Shown here piece by piece: positions 16,394 to 25,535 of a stretch of 64,000 nt of DNA. The translations under genes and the position numbers were made by a program. Positions within the stretch are counted from its first letter, which is position 1, and each line of letters begins with the position of its first letter. The stretch comes from Kibdelosporangium banguiense (lineage in GTDB: Bacteria > Actinomycetota > Actinomycetes > Mycobacteriales > Pseudonocardiaceae), in assembly GCF_017876405.1 (NCBI RefSeq), contig NZ_JAGINW010000001.1, positions 1,129,203 through 1,193,202 of the forward strand, given 5' to 3'. Under the pieces are notes generated by a model. It worked only from the letters and a program-made list of their open reading frames with translations. It had not been told where the DNA came from and did not search any database.

Positions 16394-17065
16394 TTAGCCG
16401 AGTCCGAGGGCGGTCATCCGCTTGCCGTGGGCCTGCTGCAGCCGCCGGAACAGCGCCGCGATCCCGGCGAGGTCCCCGGACCCGGTGACGATCAGCTCGG
16501 TCAGCCCGTCGCGTTCCGCCACGATGTACTGGGCCTGCGTCAGGCCTTCGCCAAGCAGGCGACGCCCCCACAGTGTCAGCCTGTCACGCAGAGCCCGGTC
16601 CGCCTCGCACGCCGCCCGGACTTCGCGCTCAGCGAACGCGGAATGCCCTGTGTCGGCGAGCACATCCAGCACCAGCTCCTTGGTCGACTCGTCCAGCCAG
16701 TGCGCCAGCTGGCTGTAGAGGTCCGCCGCCAGGCCGTCGAACACGTACGCCTTCACCAGCGACTCGTGCCAGCTGCGCGGCGGGGTGGACGCGTGGAACG
16801 CCTCGAAGTGCTGGATGAACGGCTGCATCGCGTCGGCGGGCTGCACCCCGTGCCCGGTCAGGTACGACTCGATCTTGCTGTAGTGCCCGATCTCGGCCGC
16901 CGCCATCACCGCCAGCGCCGCCCGGCCCTCGATGCTCGGCGCGCTGCGGGCGTCCTCCGCCAGCCGGTCGAACGCCGAGAGCTCGCCGTACGCCAGCACG
17001 CCCAGTAGATCAACTACACCGTCCCGCAGCCGGGAGGATTGCACGACCGAATCAGCCTCGCTCAT
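16394..17065 (-). CDS. Ferritin-like-fold protein
   Basis: 223 residues from the ATG at 17065. Helices carry the pattern [46 protein letters not shown] and [21 protein letters not shown], matching the actinobacterial ferritin-like group next to RhlE (Rv3210c context). Whether a metal site is complete is unclear: the first ExxH-like pair (EIGH) is present. The open frame continues upstream to 17275 but has no family-like sequence. TACGCT (complement of 17073-17078) ends 7 nt before the ATG, indicating a leaderless transcript. Confidence 0.78.
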   Translation of the reverse strand: MSEADSVVQSSRLRDGVVDLLGVLAYGELSAFDRLAEDARSAPSIEGRAALAVMAAAEIGHYSKIESYLTGHGVQPADAMQPFIQHFEAFHASTPPRSWHESLVKAYVFDGLAADLYSQLAHWLDESTKELVLDVLADTGHSAFAEREVRAACEADRALRDRLTLWGRRLLGEGLTQAQYIVAERDGLTELIVTGSGDLAGIAALFRRLQQAHGKRMTALGLG

Positions 17066-17335
17066 GTCGGTGAGCGTAACGAAGCGACAGCCCAGGTAGA
17101 CTCGGTGTGACGCCCGGCGTACCGAAGTACGGAAAACGCCGTGTGGCGACGTTTTGCAGACCGTGACGGCACGGCTCGTCACGTGGAGGGTGTGTGCACG
17201 CCACGCTGGCCCTCCCGCGCCGACGCACCCCAGCGTCCGGCAGCGGTCGAGCGGCCCGACCAGGGCAGTGCGCACTGGTAAAGAGAGGCGATCACCCTGA
17301 GTTCGACCCGGAACGACACAACAGAACTAGATCCG

Positions 17336-18937
17336 GTGGCACTGGAGCACAGCGAGGCGGGAGTCCCGGACACGGACACCTCCCACCCGCTGACCGCCGG
17401 TGCCCCGGTCCGATCCGACTCCCCGACGTTCGCCGAGTTCGGCGTCCGCGAGGAGATCGTCAAAGCGCTCGTCGCCGCCGGCATCGAGCGTACGTTCGCC
17501 ATCCAGGAGCTGACGCTGCCGCTGGCGATGGCCGGTGAGGACATCATCGGCCAGGCCCGGACCGGCACGGGCAAGACCCTGGGCTTCGGCGTACCGCTGC
17601 TGCACCGCGTGCAGACGCCCGGCGACGGCACCCCGCAGGTGCTCGTCGTGGTCCCGACCCGCGAGCTGTGCCTGCAGGTCGCGCACGACCTGACCGACGC
17701 GGGCAAACACCTGGGCATCCGCCTGCTGGCCATCTACGGCGGCCGCCCCTACGAGCAGCAGATCTCCGCGCTGCGCAAGGGCGTCGACGTGGTCGTCGGC
17801 ACCCCGGGCCGCCTGCTTGACCTGGCCGAACAGCGCCACCTGGTGCTCGGTAAGGTCCGCGGCCTGGTGCTCGACGAGGCCGACGAGATGCTCGACCTGG
17901 GCTTCCTGCCCGACATCGAGCGCATCCTCGGCATGGTGCCCGACCAGCGGCAGACCATGCTGTTCTCGGCCACGATGCCCGGCCCGATCATCACGCTGGC
18001 CCGCACGTTCCTGCGTCAGCCGACCCACATCCGGGCCGAGGAGAACGACCAGGGCGCCGTCCACGAGCGCACCAGGCAGTTCGTCTACCGCGCGCACTCG
18101 CTGGACAAAGAGGAGATCATCGCCCGCGCCCTGCAGGCGGAGGACCGCGGTCTCACGATGATCTTCGCGCGGACCAAGCGCACTGCCCAGAAGGTCGCCG
18201 ACGAGATGACCGAACGCGGGTTCGCCGCGGCGGCCGTGCACGGTGACCTGGGCCAAGGCGCGCGTGAGCAGGCGCTGCGGGCATTCCGGTCCGGCAAGGT
18301 GGACGTGCTGGTGGCCACCGATGTGGCCGCCCGCGGGATCGACATCGACGACGTCACCCACGTGATCAACTTCCAGTGCCCGGAGGACGAGAAGACCTAC
18401 GTGCACCGGATCGGCCGCACCGGCAGGGCCGGGCGCGAGGGCGTGGCCATCACGCTGGTCGACTGGGACGAGGAATACCGCTGGAAGACCATCAACGACG
18501 CGCTCAAACTGGGCAAGCCGGAGCCGGTGGAGACGTACTCCACCTCCGAGCACCTGTTCGCCGACCTGGGCATCCCCGAAGGCTCCACCGGTCGGCTGCC
18601 GCTGGGCATGCGCACCCGCGCGGGCCTGGAGGCCGAGCCGGAAGAGGACCTCTCGGGCGGCAAGAAGCGCCGCAGCAGGCGGGCCGGATCGCGGACACGT
18701 TCCCGCAGCAGCAGCGCCACCGAGGCCCCAGCGACCACGACCGAGGGCGAGGAGCGCCCGCCGCGGCAGCGTCAGCGCAGGCGTCGTCGTGCCGGTGCGG
18801 AGGTCACCACGACCAGCTCCAGTGAAGAGGTTCCTGCCACGCAGGAGCCGAGCACGAAGAGCGAAGACGCGCCTCGCCGCCGTCGTCGCCGTCGCGCGGG
18901 CGTTGAGGTATCGCCTGACGCGGGCGAGTCCTCGTGA
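17336..18937 (+). CDS. DEAD-box ATP-dependent RNA helicase (RhlE-like)
   Basis: 533 residues. All helicase motifs are present: Q motif, Walker A ARTGTGKT, PTRELCLQ, TPGRLLDL, DEAD, SAT, IFARTKRTAQ, VATDVAARGIDI and HRIGRTGRAG. The last 110 residues are an Arg/Ser/Thr-rich basic tail, probably RNA-binding. It would remodel RNA in translation, ribosome assembly or decay, as known for the family. The GTG at 17336 is the first standard start; a CTG at 17297, in frame and 8 nt after GAGAGG, would add 13 residues and has the better ribosome site. Equivalent in order to Rv3211. Confidence 0.93.
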   Translation: MALEHSEAGVPDTDTSHPLTAGAPVRSDSPTFAEFGVREEIVKALVAAGIERTFAIQELTLPLAMAGEDIIGQARTGTGKTLGFGVPLLHRVQTPGDGTPQVLVVVPTRELCLQVAHDLTDAGKHLGIRLLAIYGGRPYEQQISALRKGVDVVVGTPGRLLDLAEQRHLVLGKVRGLVLDEADEMLDLGFLPDIERILGMVPDQRQTMLFSATMPGPIITLARTFLRQPTHIRAEENDQGAVHERTRQFVYRAHSLDKEEIIARALQAEDRGLTMIFARTKRTAQKVADEMTERGFAAAAVHGDLGQGAREQALRAFRSGKVDVLVATDVAARGIDIDDVTHVINFQCPEDEKTYVHRIGRTGRAGREGVAITLVDWDEEYRWKTINDALKLGKPEPVETYSTSEHLFADLGIPEGSTGRLPLGMRTRAGLEAEPEEDLSGGKKRRSRRAGSRTRSRSSSATEAPATTTEGEERPPRQRQRRRRRAGAEVTTTSSSEEVPATQEPSTKSEDAPRRRRRRRAGVEVSPDAGESS

Positions 18938-18978
18938 GTACCTTGATATAGGACTTACGAGCTTTCGAGGAGGACGAC

Positions 18979-20328
18979 GTGCCGGACCCAACCGAGCACG
19001 ATGGGCACGGCACGCCTTCCGAAGACGTCCTTGACGGACCGGTCCACGAACCGCCGCCGAGACAGCCCCGAACGTCGTTCCACCGGCGCGGGGACTTCGT
19101 CGCGGTCGTGGTGATCATGGTCGCGGTGGTGGTCGCGGCAGTGCTGCTCGGCACGTCGAGCGACATCGAGGCGACCACGTCGCAAACCGGCCCGCAGCAG
19201 ATCGAGACGCCGGAAGCGCCCAGCACACTGCCGCCTTCGTTCGGCGAGGTGTGGCGGGCGCCCAGCGGCGCCACCCAGGCTCCTGTCGTGGCCGGCCCGA
19301 CTGTGGTGACCGGCGACGGCAACGAAGTCCTCGGCCGTGATCCGTTGACCGGCAAGACACGCTGGCGGTACGCCCGCGACATTCCACTGTGCACAGTCGG
19401 ATCCGCATGGGGCGACGCGATCGCCGTGTACCGCAGGACTTCCACGGCACTGCCGGAAGGCGAGACCTACCACGAGGGCAACTGCAGCGAGGTGACCACG
19501 CTCAAAGGCGCCGGCGGTGAGCGGGACCGGCAGCGCAACGGCGACGCCGAACTGGACACCCGGCTGCTGTCCGACGGCGTGCACGTCACCGCCACCGGCA
19601 AGAAGCTGATCAACACATGGCGCAGCGACATGGTCCTGACCATGCAGTACGGCACGGTCCCAGACCTGGTGAACCCGGACAAGCAGCCGCGCGTCGGCTG
19701 CACGTACGGCTCGATCGCCGTGACGCAGGGCCGGATCGCCGTGATCGAGCGCTGCCAGTCGAAGACCGATCCCACCGCGACAGAGGACGACCGCCTGTCG
19801 GTCTACAAGCCGACAGCCAAGGACAGCGACAACCCTTCGGTCGACTTCAGCAACACGATCGGCGTCAAAGGCGCGCGGGTGGTCGCGATGAACGAGACGT
19901 ACATCGCCGTCGCCATGCCCAACCCGGCCAGGCTCGTCGTGTTCGACGGCACCGGCAACGAGATCGCCTCGTACCCGTTGACGATCCCCGCGTCCGACCT
20001 GGCCGGCGACCCGCCACGCGAGGTCGTGCCGACCGCCAAGGGCAACGGCGCGGTGTTCTGGTTCACCGGTTCGAAGACCATCGCACTGTCCACAACAGAC
20101 TTGCGTCCACTATGGACCATCGATGGCACGCTGGGAGCCGGCACGACGTACGCGGGCTACCTGTTGCTGCCGGTCAAAGATGGGCTCGCGGTGATCGACC
20201 AGGAGACCGGCGCCCGCATGGCAACGACGCAGGTCAACCGGGACAGCTACAACGGACCGGTGGAGATGGCCACACTCGGGCCGGTGGTGCTCGAACAGCG
20301 CGGACCGACTTTGGTGGCATTGCGATGA
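18979..20328 (+). CDS. Membrane-anchored PQQ-like beta-propeller protein
   Basis: 449 residues: short Pro-rich cytoplasmic start, one transmembrane helix at about 36-54 (FVAVVVIMVAVVVAAVLLG), then a long extracytoplasmic region with WRAPSGATQAPVVAGPTVV, DPLTGKTRWRYARD and DLRPLWTIDGTLGAG, repeats of the PQQ/BamB-type propeller. Two cysteine pairs could form disulfides. It matches Rv3212 in position behind the helicase. A strong Shine-Dalgarno (GAGGAGGA) precedes the GTG. The role is unknown; a cell-surface binding or sensing scaffold is likely. Confidence 0.78.
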   Translation: MPDPTEHDGHGTPSEDVLDGPVHEPPPRQPRTSFHRRGDFVAVVVIMVAVVVAAVLLGTSSDIEATTSQTGPQQIETPEAPSTLPPSFGEVWRAPSGATQAPVVAGPTVVTGDGNEVLGRDPLTGKTRWRYARDIPLCTVGSAWGDAIAVYRRTSTALPEGETYHEGNCSEVTTLKGAGGERDRQRNGDAELDTRLLSDGVHVTATGKKLINTWRSDMVLTMQYGTVPDLVNPDKQPRVGCTYGSIAVTQGRIAVIERCQSKTDPTATEDDRLSVYKPTAKDSDNPSVDFSNTIGVKGARVVAMNETYIAVAMPNPARLVVFDGTGNEIASYPLTIPASDLAGDPPREVVPTAKGNGAVFWFTGSKTIALSTTDLRPLWTIDGTLGAGTTYAGYLLLPVKDGLAVIDQETGARMATTQVNRDSYNGPVEMATLGPVVLEQRGPTLVALR

Positions 20329-21203
20329 TCAGACGTGGCTCACAGGTCGGCCCCACCCGGGCCACCCGGATCGACCTGCCCGGGCGCTACGGCACCCTCG
20401 CCGCGATCCGGTGCCGGGTTTCCGGCCAGGCACCGATCGCGCTGCTCGTCCCCGGCTACACCGGGTCCAAAGAGGACTTCACGCCGCTGGTCGACCCGAT
20501 CGCCGACGCCGGTATCGAACCGATCGCGATCGACCTGCCCGGCCAGTACGAGTCCCCAGGCCCGCACGAGCTTGAGGCGTACCTACCGGCCTCCCTGGGC
20601 ACCCTGGTGGCCGAACTGGTCGGAAAACTCGCTGCCGACGGCCGTCAGGTGCTGCTCGTCGGCCATTCGTACGGTGGCTTGGTCGCCCGCGGCGCCGTGC
20701 TCGCAGGCGCACCGATCCGTGGTCTCACCCTGCTGAGCAGCGGGCCCGGCGAACTCCCGCCCGGACCGCGGCGGCAGATGCTCGACCTGGCCGAACCCGT
20801 ACTGCGTGATCAGGGCGTCGGCACGTTGGTGAAATTCCGTGAGGCCCTCAACCAGAACGACCCACTCTGGCAGGCCCAGCCGGATGAGCTGAAGGACTTC
20901 CTGCGCGAACGATTCCGCCTGACCAGTGCGGAATCACTGCTGGGCATGGCCGCGGGCCTGCGCACCGAACCCGACCTGGTCGACATCCTCGCGCGGCAAC
21001 TGGAAACCACAAGCGCTTCCTGCCTCGTGGCCTGCGGAGCCGACGACGACGCCTGGCCTGTCGCCGCCCAACGCGACATGGCCGAACGTCTCGACGCCGA
21101 CTTCGCCGTGATTCCTGGGGCCCGCCACTCCCCCGCGATGGAGAATCCCGAGGCCCTACTGGGAATTCTGCTGGCCACCTGGCGGATGTGGCTCGCCGGC
21201 TAG
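20325..21203 (+). CDS. Alpha/beta hydrolase
   Basis: 292 residues from the ATG at 20325, overlapping the preceding stop as ATGA. The sequence LLVPGYTGSKEDF, DLPGQYESPG, nucleophile elbow VGHSYGG and a late histidine in PGARHSPAMENPE make a complete serine hydrolase triad. Family members are lipases, esterases or haloperoxidase-like enzymes; no substrate can be assigned. Tight coupling to the propeller gene suggests one transcript. Its end overlaps the convergent membrane-protein gene by 4 nt. Confidence 0.82.
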   Translation: MIRRGSQVGPTRATRIDLPGRYGTLAAIRCRVSGQAPIALLVPGYTGSKEDFTPLVDPIADAGIEPIAIDLPGQYESPGPHELEAYLPASLGTLVAELVGKLAADGRQVLLVGHSYGGLVARGAVLAGAPIRGLTLLSSGPGELPPGPRRQMLDLAEPVLRDQGVGTLVKFREALNQNDPLWQAQPDELKDFLRERFRLTSAESLLGMAAGLRTEPDLVDILARQLETTSASCLVACGADDDAWPVAAQRDMAERLDADFAVIPGARHSPAMENPEALLGILLATWRMWLAG

Positions 21204-21805
21204 ATCCACCAGAACAGCACCAGGATCGCGACCACAGTCACACCAAGGCCAAGCCCCGCAAGCAAAGCAGGCCTGCCGCCACGCCGGTCGACGATCCGCT
21301 GAGCGGCAACAGCCAGCGCGGCCCCACCCAGATGCCCAAGCAGCACAACAATCCCCAAGCCCGGCATCCCGTTGACCCACGCAACCACCTGCAGCACAAG
21401 AACAGCTGTCGCAAGCAGCACAGTCCCCACCGCAAGGGCGCCAGCCACCTCACGCCAGAACCGCCCTCGCTTCCGCGGCGCCGAACTGCCCTGAGCAACC
21501 TGCTGCACCATCTCAGGCCGATGCCGCCTTGCCTGCTGCTGACCGGCTTGTTGCTGTGCAGGCAACTCAGCTGTCGGCCCATCATCCGGCCGAGGCTGCT
21601 CAGCGGCCCCGCCAAGACCTTCACCAGTCAGCTTGACAGTCCGCCGCTCCGGCACAGCCCCACTGTCCCCGCCACCCGACGACTTCGCCGAGTCAGCAGC
21701 AGTGCTGGAGGGCTTGGCTGGTAGTTCGGTGGTTTCGGCGCTGTCGGGCAGTTCTACCGTTTTGCCGATGATGGGCAGTTCGTCCGTGGTGGGTTCGTGC
21801 CTCAT
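21200..21805 (-). CDS. Membrane protein with long Pro/Glu-rich N-terminus
   Basis: 201 residues from the ATG at 21805, which overlaps the stop of the nuclease gene (ATGA). The first 110 residues are low-complexity (repeated ELP/TTELPAKP and Gln-rich stretches) and cytoplasmic; three hydrophobic helices follow at about 118-200 (GALAVGTVLLATAVLVLQVV, MPGLGIVVLLGHLGGAALAV, LLAGLGLGVTVVAILVLFW). No family is recognised. Coupling to a RecB-type nuclease is the only hint of function. Confidence 0.65.
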   Translation of the reverse strand: MRHEPTTDELPIIGKTVELPDSAETTELPAKPSSTAADSAKSSGGGDSGAVPERRTVKLTGEGLGGAAEQPRPDDGPTAELPAQQQAGQQQARRHRPEMVQQVAQGSSAPRKRGRFWREVAGALAVGTVLLATAVLVLQVVAWVNGMPGLGIVVLLGHLGGAALAVAAQRIVDRRGGRPALLAGLGLGVTVVAILVLFWWI

Positions 21806-22635
21806 GGGGGCAACATTCCCCACGGTGTGGTCGGTGGGCCCGCGGCCTGGCCTTCGGGGCAGTGGCGGCGGAAGTCGCACCAGGAGCACTGGCGGCCTAC
21901 CTGGGGCGGGAACAGAACGTCCTGGTCGCCACCTGCCTGGAGGGTGTCGGTGGCGAGTTGGAGCTCGTCGGCGGCCTCCTCGGCGCGGGTCTGGTGGCGG
22001 GCAAGGGATTCGTCGGTGTGCTCCCAGACGGCGACTGAGCCGCTGGGCAGGTGGTGCAGTTCGACCTTGCGGCACTTGCGGCGCAGGGTCCTGGTTGTGG
22101 CGATGCAGTACAGCGCGAGGGCTTGGGAGCCGCGGGCATCGTCGGTGGTCAGCGCCTGGCGCCCGGTTTTGTAGTCGACGATCACGAGTTCGCCCGCGCG
22201 GTCGTCGATGCGGTCGACTCGACCCTCGGCCACGATCGTGCCGGCCGGTGCGGACACCCAGCGCTCGAGACCGACCGGGTCGATGGACACGTCGGCCTGG
22301 CTGAGGTAGTCCGCGACCCAGCCCTGGGCACGGTCGCGGTAGGTCGCGGCTTGCGCCGAGTCGGCGAAACCGTCGTCCTTCCAATGGGTTGTCACCAGCG
22401 CGGCACCGGTTTCGGGCGTGCGCTTCTCCAACGGTAAGTCGAAGAATGCGCGCAATGCGTTGTGCACCACGGCACCCAGGGTGCTGTGCGCATACGCACC
22501 GCCGCGCTGCGGCGTCGGGCGGTCCACGTACGTCATCCGATAGCGGCGTGGGCAGTCCGCCCACGTCGCCAGCTTCGACGGCGTCACCCGTACGAGCTTC
22601 TTCGGCATGCTGTCGAATCCGAGCTGCCCTTGCAC
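21802..22635 (-). CDS. RecB-family PD-(D/E)XK nuclease with Fe-S cluster cysteines
   Basis: 277 residues from the GTG at 22635 (VQGQLGFDSMPKKLVRVTPS). The fold is a stand-alone RecB/Cas4/AddB nuclease: core motif VDRIDDRAGELVIVDYKTGR supplies the Asp and D-x-K residues, and TLGAVVHNALRAFFDLP the preceding helix. One N-terminal cysteine (WADCPRRYR) and a C-terminal CSWCDFRRHC complete the four-cysteine iron-sulfur staple of AddB and Cas4. It would cut single-stranded DNA ends in repair. There are no CRISPR or addA genes nearby. A start at 22608 is possible. Length agrees with the actinobacterial family that includes Rv2119. Confidence 0.82.
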   Translation of the reverse strand: MQGQLGFDSMPKKLVRVTPSKLATWADCPRRYRMTYVDRPTPQRGGAYAHSTLGAVVHNALRAFFDLPLEKRTPETGAALVTTHWKDDGFADSAQAATYRDRAQGWVADYLSQADVSIDPVGLERWVSAPAGTIVAEGRVDRIDDRAGELVIVDYKTGRQALTTDDARGSQALALYCIATTRTLRRKCRKVELHHLPSGSVAVWEHTDESLARHQTRAEEAADELQLATDTLQAGGDQDVLFPPQVGRQCSWCDFRRHCPEGQAAGPPTTPWGMLPP

Positions 22636-22645
22636 AACCCCCAAG

Positions 22646-23287
22646 TTACCCGGACCCACTGACAAAACCGCGCACGGCGTCGGCAAGCAGTTGCACCGCG
22701 ATCGCTGCCAGCAACAATCCGGCGATCTTGGCAAGCAGCACGATCCCGCTCTCCTTGATCAACCGGATCACCAGGCCGGAGAACCGCAGGCAGATCCACA
22801 GCAGGAAGTGCACCGCGAGAATCGCCAATGCCAGCGCTACATACGACCCGGTCTTTCCGTCGGCCTGACGCACGAACACGATCGTCGCCGCGATCGCGCC
22901 TGGTCCGGCCAGCAATGGCGTGCCCAGCGGCACGAGGGCGACGTTGACGTCCTCGACCTCCTGCGGCTCCGCGGTGCCGCGACCGGTCAGCAGATCGAGC
23001 GCGATCAGTAACAACAGCAGGCCGCCGGCGCCCTGCAACGCGGGAATCCCGATGTGCAGGTACGCCAGGATCGCCTGGCCGCCGACGGCGAACAGCGTGA
23101 TCACCGCCAGCGAGACCAGCACCGCCTGGCGCGCCGCACGTGCCCTGGCCAGCCGCGACTTGCGGCCGACCAGGCTGAGGAACACCGGGATGGTGCCCGG
23201 CGGGTCCATGATGACGACCAGGGTGATGGTCGTCGCGGTGAACAACCGCGCATCGAAGTAGTCGGTCAGCGCCACCGGCCCATCCAA
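22646..23287 (-). CDS. MarC-family integral membrane protein
   Basis: 213 residues with six predicted transmembrane helices. MDPPGTIPVFLSL near residue 28 and PLLAGPGAIAATIVFV in the second half are the paired MarC signature halves; the protein is an inverted-repeat membrane protein of unconfirmed transport function. Despite the family name, antibiotic resistance has not been upheld for E. coli MarC. It is a separate unit 10 nt upstream of the nuclease gene in the same direction, so the two may be co-transcribed. Confidence 0.85.
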   Translation of the reverse strand: MDGPVALTDYFDARLFTATTITLVVIMDPPGTIPVFLSLVGRKSRLARARAARQAVLVSLAVITLFAVGGQAILAYLHIGIPALQGAGGLLLLLIALDLLTGRGTAEPQEVEDVNVALVPLGTPLLAGPGAIAATIVFVRQADGKTGSYVALALAILAVHFLLWICLRFSGLVIRLIKESGIVLLAKIAGLLLAAIAVQLLADAVRGFVSGSG

Positions 23288-23321
23288 ACAGGACCGAACC
23301 GAAACCGCTGGTAGCGGCCCC

Positions 23322-24182
23322 CTACCCGGGCAGGACCGGAACGCCCGATGTCCGGGTGATCAGGGCGTCGAGGGCCTCCGGCGAGGTCGACTCCTGGCCG
23401 ATGCGGATCGTCTTGTTGGTTCCGTGGTAGTCGCTCGACCCGGTCTGCACCAGGCTCAGGTCTTCGGCGAGTGCGCGCAGTTCGGCGCGGGTGGCGGGGT
23501 CGTGGTCCGGGTGGTCGACCTCCAGCCCGGTCAGGCCGGCCGCGGCGAGCTCCTTGATCACTTCGGCGGTCACAGTGGGGCCGCGGTGACGTGCGAACGC
23601 GTGCGCCAACACGGTCACGCCGCCCGCGTCGGCGATCATCTGGATCGCGGTGTGCACAGGCGTGTCCCGGCGCTTCACGTGATAACGCCCACGTGTGTTG
23701 AGGAACTTGGCGAACGCCTCGTCGACCGACGCCACCAGACCGGCGGCGACCATGGCCATGGCCAAGTGCGGACGGCCGGCGGGCGAGTCCGCGGGCAGCC
23801 CGGCCATCAGGGCGGCCGGGTCGATCGGGTACCCGTCCTCGGCCATCAGTTCCGCCATGCGCTCGAGGCGGACCCGGCGCTCGGCCCGCAGTCGCGACTG
23901 CTCAGCCACGATTGTGGGCGCGGACGGATCGAACAGGTATGCCAGCAGGTGCACGGTGACCGTTCCACCGCGCCCGTTGGGCGAGGCGCACGACAACTCG
24001 GCGCCTCGGATCAGCGACAACCCAGGCGGAAGCGCCGCCGCGGCTTCGTCCCAGCCGGCTGTCGTGTCGTGGTCGGTCAGCGCGACCACGGACAGGCCTG
24101 CTGCGGCCGCGGTGGTGATCAGTTCCGTAGGGGTGTCCGTGCCGTCCGAGACGGACGAGTGCGTGTGCAGGTCGATCACCAT
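23322..24182 (-). CDS. PHP-domain phosphoesterase
   Basis: 286 residues. The metal-binding motifs of the PHP fold are all visible: DLHTHSSVSDGT at the start, ALTDHDTTAGWDEA, RGAELSC, VLAHAFARHRGPT and QTGSSDYHGTNK near the end. This arrangement matches the bacterial YciV/RNase AM group, which acts on nucleoside 3',5'-bisphosphates and short 5'-phosphorylated RNA. Substrate is inferred from family. It is followed leftward by marC after 34 nt. Confidence 0.85.
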   Translation of the reverse strand: MVIDLHTHSSVSDGTDTPTELITTAAAAGLSVVALTDHDTTAGWDEAAAALPPGLSLIRGAELSCASPNGRGGTVTVHLLAYLFDPSAPTIVAEQSRLRAERRVRLERMAELMAEDGYPIDPAALMAGLPADSPAGRPHLAMAMVAAGLVASVDEAFAKFLNTRGRYHVKRRDTPVHTAIQMIADAGGVTVLAHAFARHRGPTVTAEVIKELAAAGLTGLEVDHPDHDPATRAELRALAEDLSLVQTGSSDYHGTNKTIRIGQESTSPEALDALITRTSGVPVLPG

Positions 24183-24216
24183 GCACCCAGTGTGCTGGAT
24201 GCCTGGTGACGACCGG

Positions 24217-24777
24217 TCAGCCGGCGTTCTTCTTGCCCAAGGCCGCCTTCTTGGCCTTGATCATCGAGAACCGTTCGGCCTGTGCCTTCTTGTCGCCGAA
24301 CACCAGCTCCGAAATGGCGTCGTAGACCTGCTCCGGCTTGGGTAAATAGGCAATCTTGTTCAAGGCCTGGATCTGCCCGGCCGACTCCACGACCATCGTT
24401 CCGTAGCCGAAGAGCCTGCCTACCCATGAGCGCTCGTACGTGAGGTCCGTCACCTTGCCGATCGGCATCATCAGGACCTTCGTGGTGAACACGCCAGTGG
24501 TCATCATGAACCGCTTGTCGGTCACCACGATCCGCTCCACCCACCAGTCAAGCACCAGGTAGGCGAACCGGAGCAGCACAATGAGCGCCGCGTACCAGAG
24601 CACGTTCTGCAGTAACCACATCGACGGCGGCAGGACGTAGGAGATCATCACGGCTACGGCAAGCAGCGCCGCCGCCTCGAAGATGTCCCACGCCAGCGCC
24701 GACCAGTGCCGGCGCACCCGGATGACTCTTCGTTCCGAGTCGAGCAGGTACTCGTCTGGGTCCCTGGGCGCGAACAT
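24217..24777 (-). CDS. PH-domain (DUF304-type) membrane protein
   Basis: 186 residues: a short cytoplasmic start (MFAPRDPDEYLLDSERRVIR), two closely spaced transmembrane helices (about 30-70), then a bacterial pleckstrin-homology domain (WWVERIVVTDKRFMMTTGVF, later LFGYGTMVVESAGQ) and a Lys-rich tail. Such proteins are widespread in actinobacteria and thought to organise membrane-associated complexes; no function is proven. It is in line with the PHP gene (34 nt gap) and with the small membrane protein upstream. Confidence 0.82.
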   Translation of the reverse strand: MFAPRDPDEYLLDSERRVIRVRRHWSALAWDIFEAAALLAVAVMISYVLPPSMWLLQNVLWYAALIVLLRFAYLVLDWWVERIVVTDKRFMMTTGVFTTKVLMMPIGKVTDLTYERSWVGRLFGYGTMVVESAGQIQALNKIAYLPKPEQVYDAISELVFGDKKAQAERFSMIKAKKAALGKKNAG

Positions 24778-24795
24778 GTGTCCAGTATCTCGCGC

Positions 24796-24969
24796 CTAGC
24801 CCTGGAATACACTACGGACGAAAGTAATCAGCGCCTCCGCCGCATCCTTGAGCGTGTCGATGATGGATGTCACTATGCCCGCAGACTGCGTCGGCTGAGT
24901 TACCAGGAAGAACACGAGCAAAGCGACTCCGGTCAACACGAGAATTTTCTTCGTGTTCACGACGACCAA
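24796..24969 (-). CDS. Small single-helix membrane protein
   Basis: About 57 residues, with one transmembrane helix (ILVLTGVALLVFFLV) followed by an amphipathic stretch ending ALITFVRSVFQG. The TTG at 24969 sits 5 nt after AAGGA, the better ribosome site; a GTG at 24960 is the alternative. A longer open frame to 25062 lacks support. No family was recognised. The gene lies just upstream of the PH-domain gene and points the same way. Confidence 0.5.
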   Translation of the reverse strand: MVVVNTKKILVLTGVALLVFFLVTQPTQSAGIVTSIIDTLKDAAEALITFVRSVFQG

Positions 24970-25103
24970 CCCCGTCCTTCTCCGCACCCAATGGCGCCTG
25001 TTGAAAACCGTTGTACCGCACCAGGTGGGCGGCTGACGAGAGTTGTACAGCACTCGGAGCACACACCTGGACCGGCGGGCGGATATCGCTACGCTGCGTG
25101 TTC

Positions 25104-25529
25104 GTGCAAGGTGGACCGATTCGTAAGATCAGGTGCGTCGGAGGGGTGACCCACGACACATATGGACGCCTTTTGATGGTTCGGCGGGCCAACGACCCCG
25201 GTCGCGGACTGTGGTCGATCCCCGGCGGCCGGGTCGAACCCGGTGAGTCCGATGCCCTCGCTGTGGCCCGTGAGCTGCGAGAAGAGACCGGATTGATAGC
25301 TGGAGTAGGCCGTTTGGTCGGCACGATCACTCGTCCGGCTGCGAGCGGTTTGTACGAGATCCATGACTACGAATGCCACGTGATCGGTGGCGTTCTGGCC
25401 CCCGGTGACGACGCCGCCGAGGCCGCTTGGATCGACCTGGCGACGTTCACCACACTCGAACGGACGAATTTGCTCACCGAGGCGCTCGGTCCCACACTCC
25501 GGGACTGGGACATGCTGCCTCGCGCATGA
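25104..25529 (+). CDS. NUDIX hydrolase
   Basis: 141 residues from the GTG at 25104. The NUDIX box is intact: GGRVEPGESDALAVAREL followed by REETGL, i.e. G-x5-E-x7-REUxEExGU. It hydrolyses a nucleoside diphosphate linked to another group; the substrate is not predictable. The frame is open to 25011, but TACGCT at 25090-25095 ends 8 nt before the GTG with no Shine-Dalgarno, the layout of a leaderless start used repeatedly in this window, and the family usually begins near KIRCVGGV. Confidence 0.82.
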   Translation: MQGGPIRKIRCVGGVTHDTYGRLLMVRRANDPGRGLWSIPGGRVEPGESDALAVARELREETGLIAGVGRLVGTITRPAASGLYEIHDYECHVIGGVLAPGDDAAEAAWIDLATFTTLERTNLLTEALGPTLRDWDMLPRA

Positions 25530-25535
25530 TTTTCC

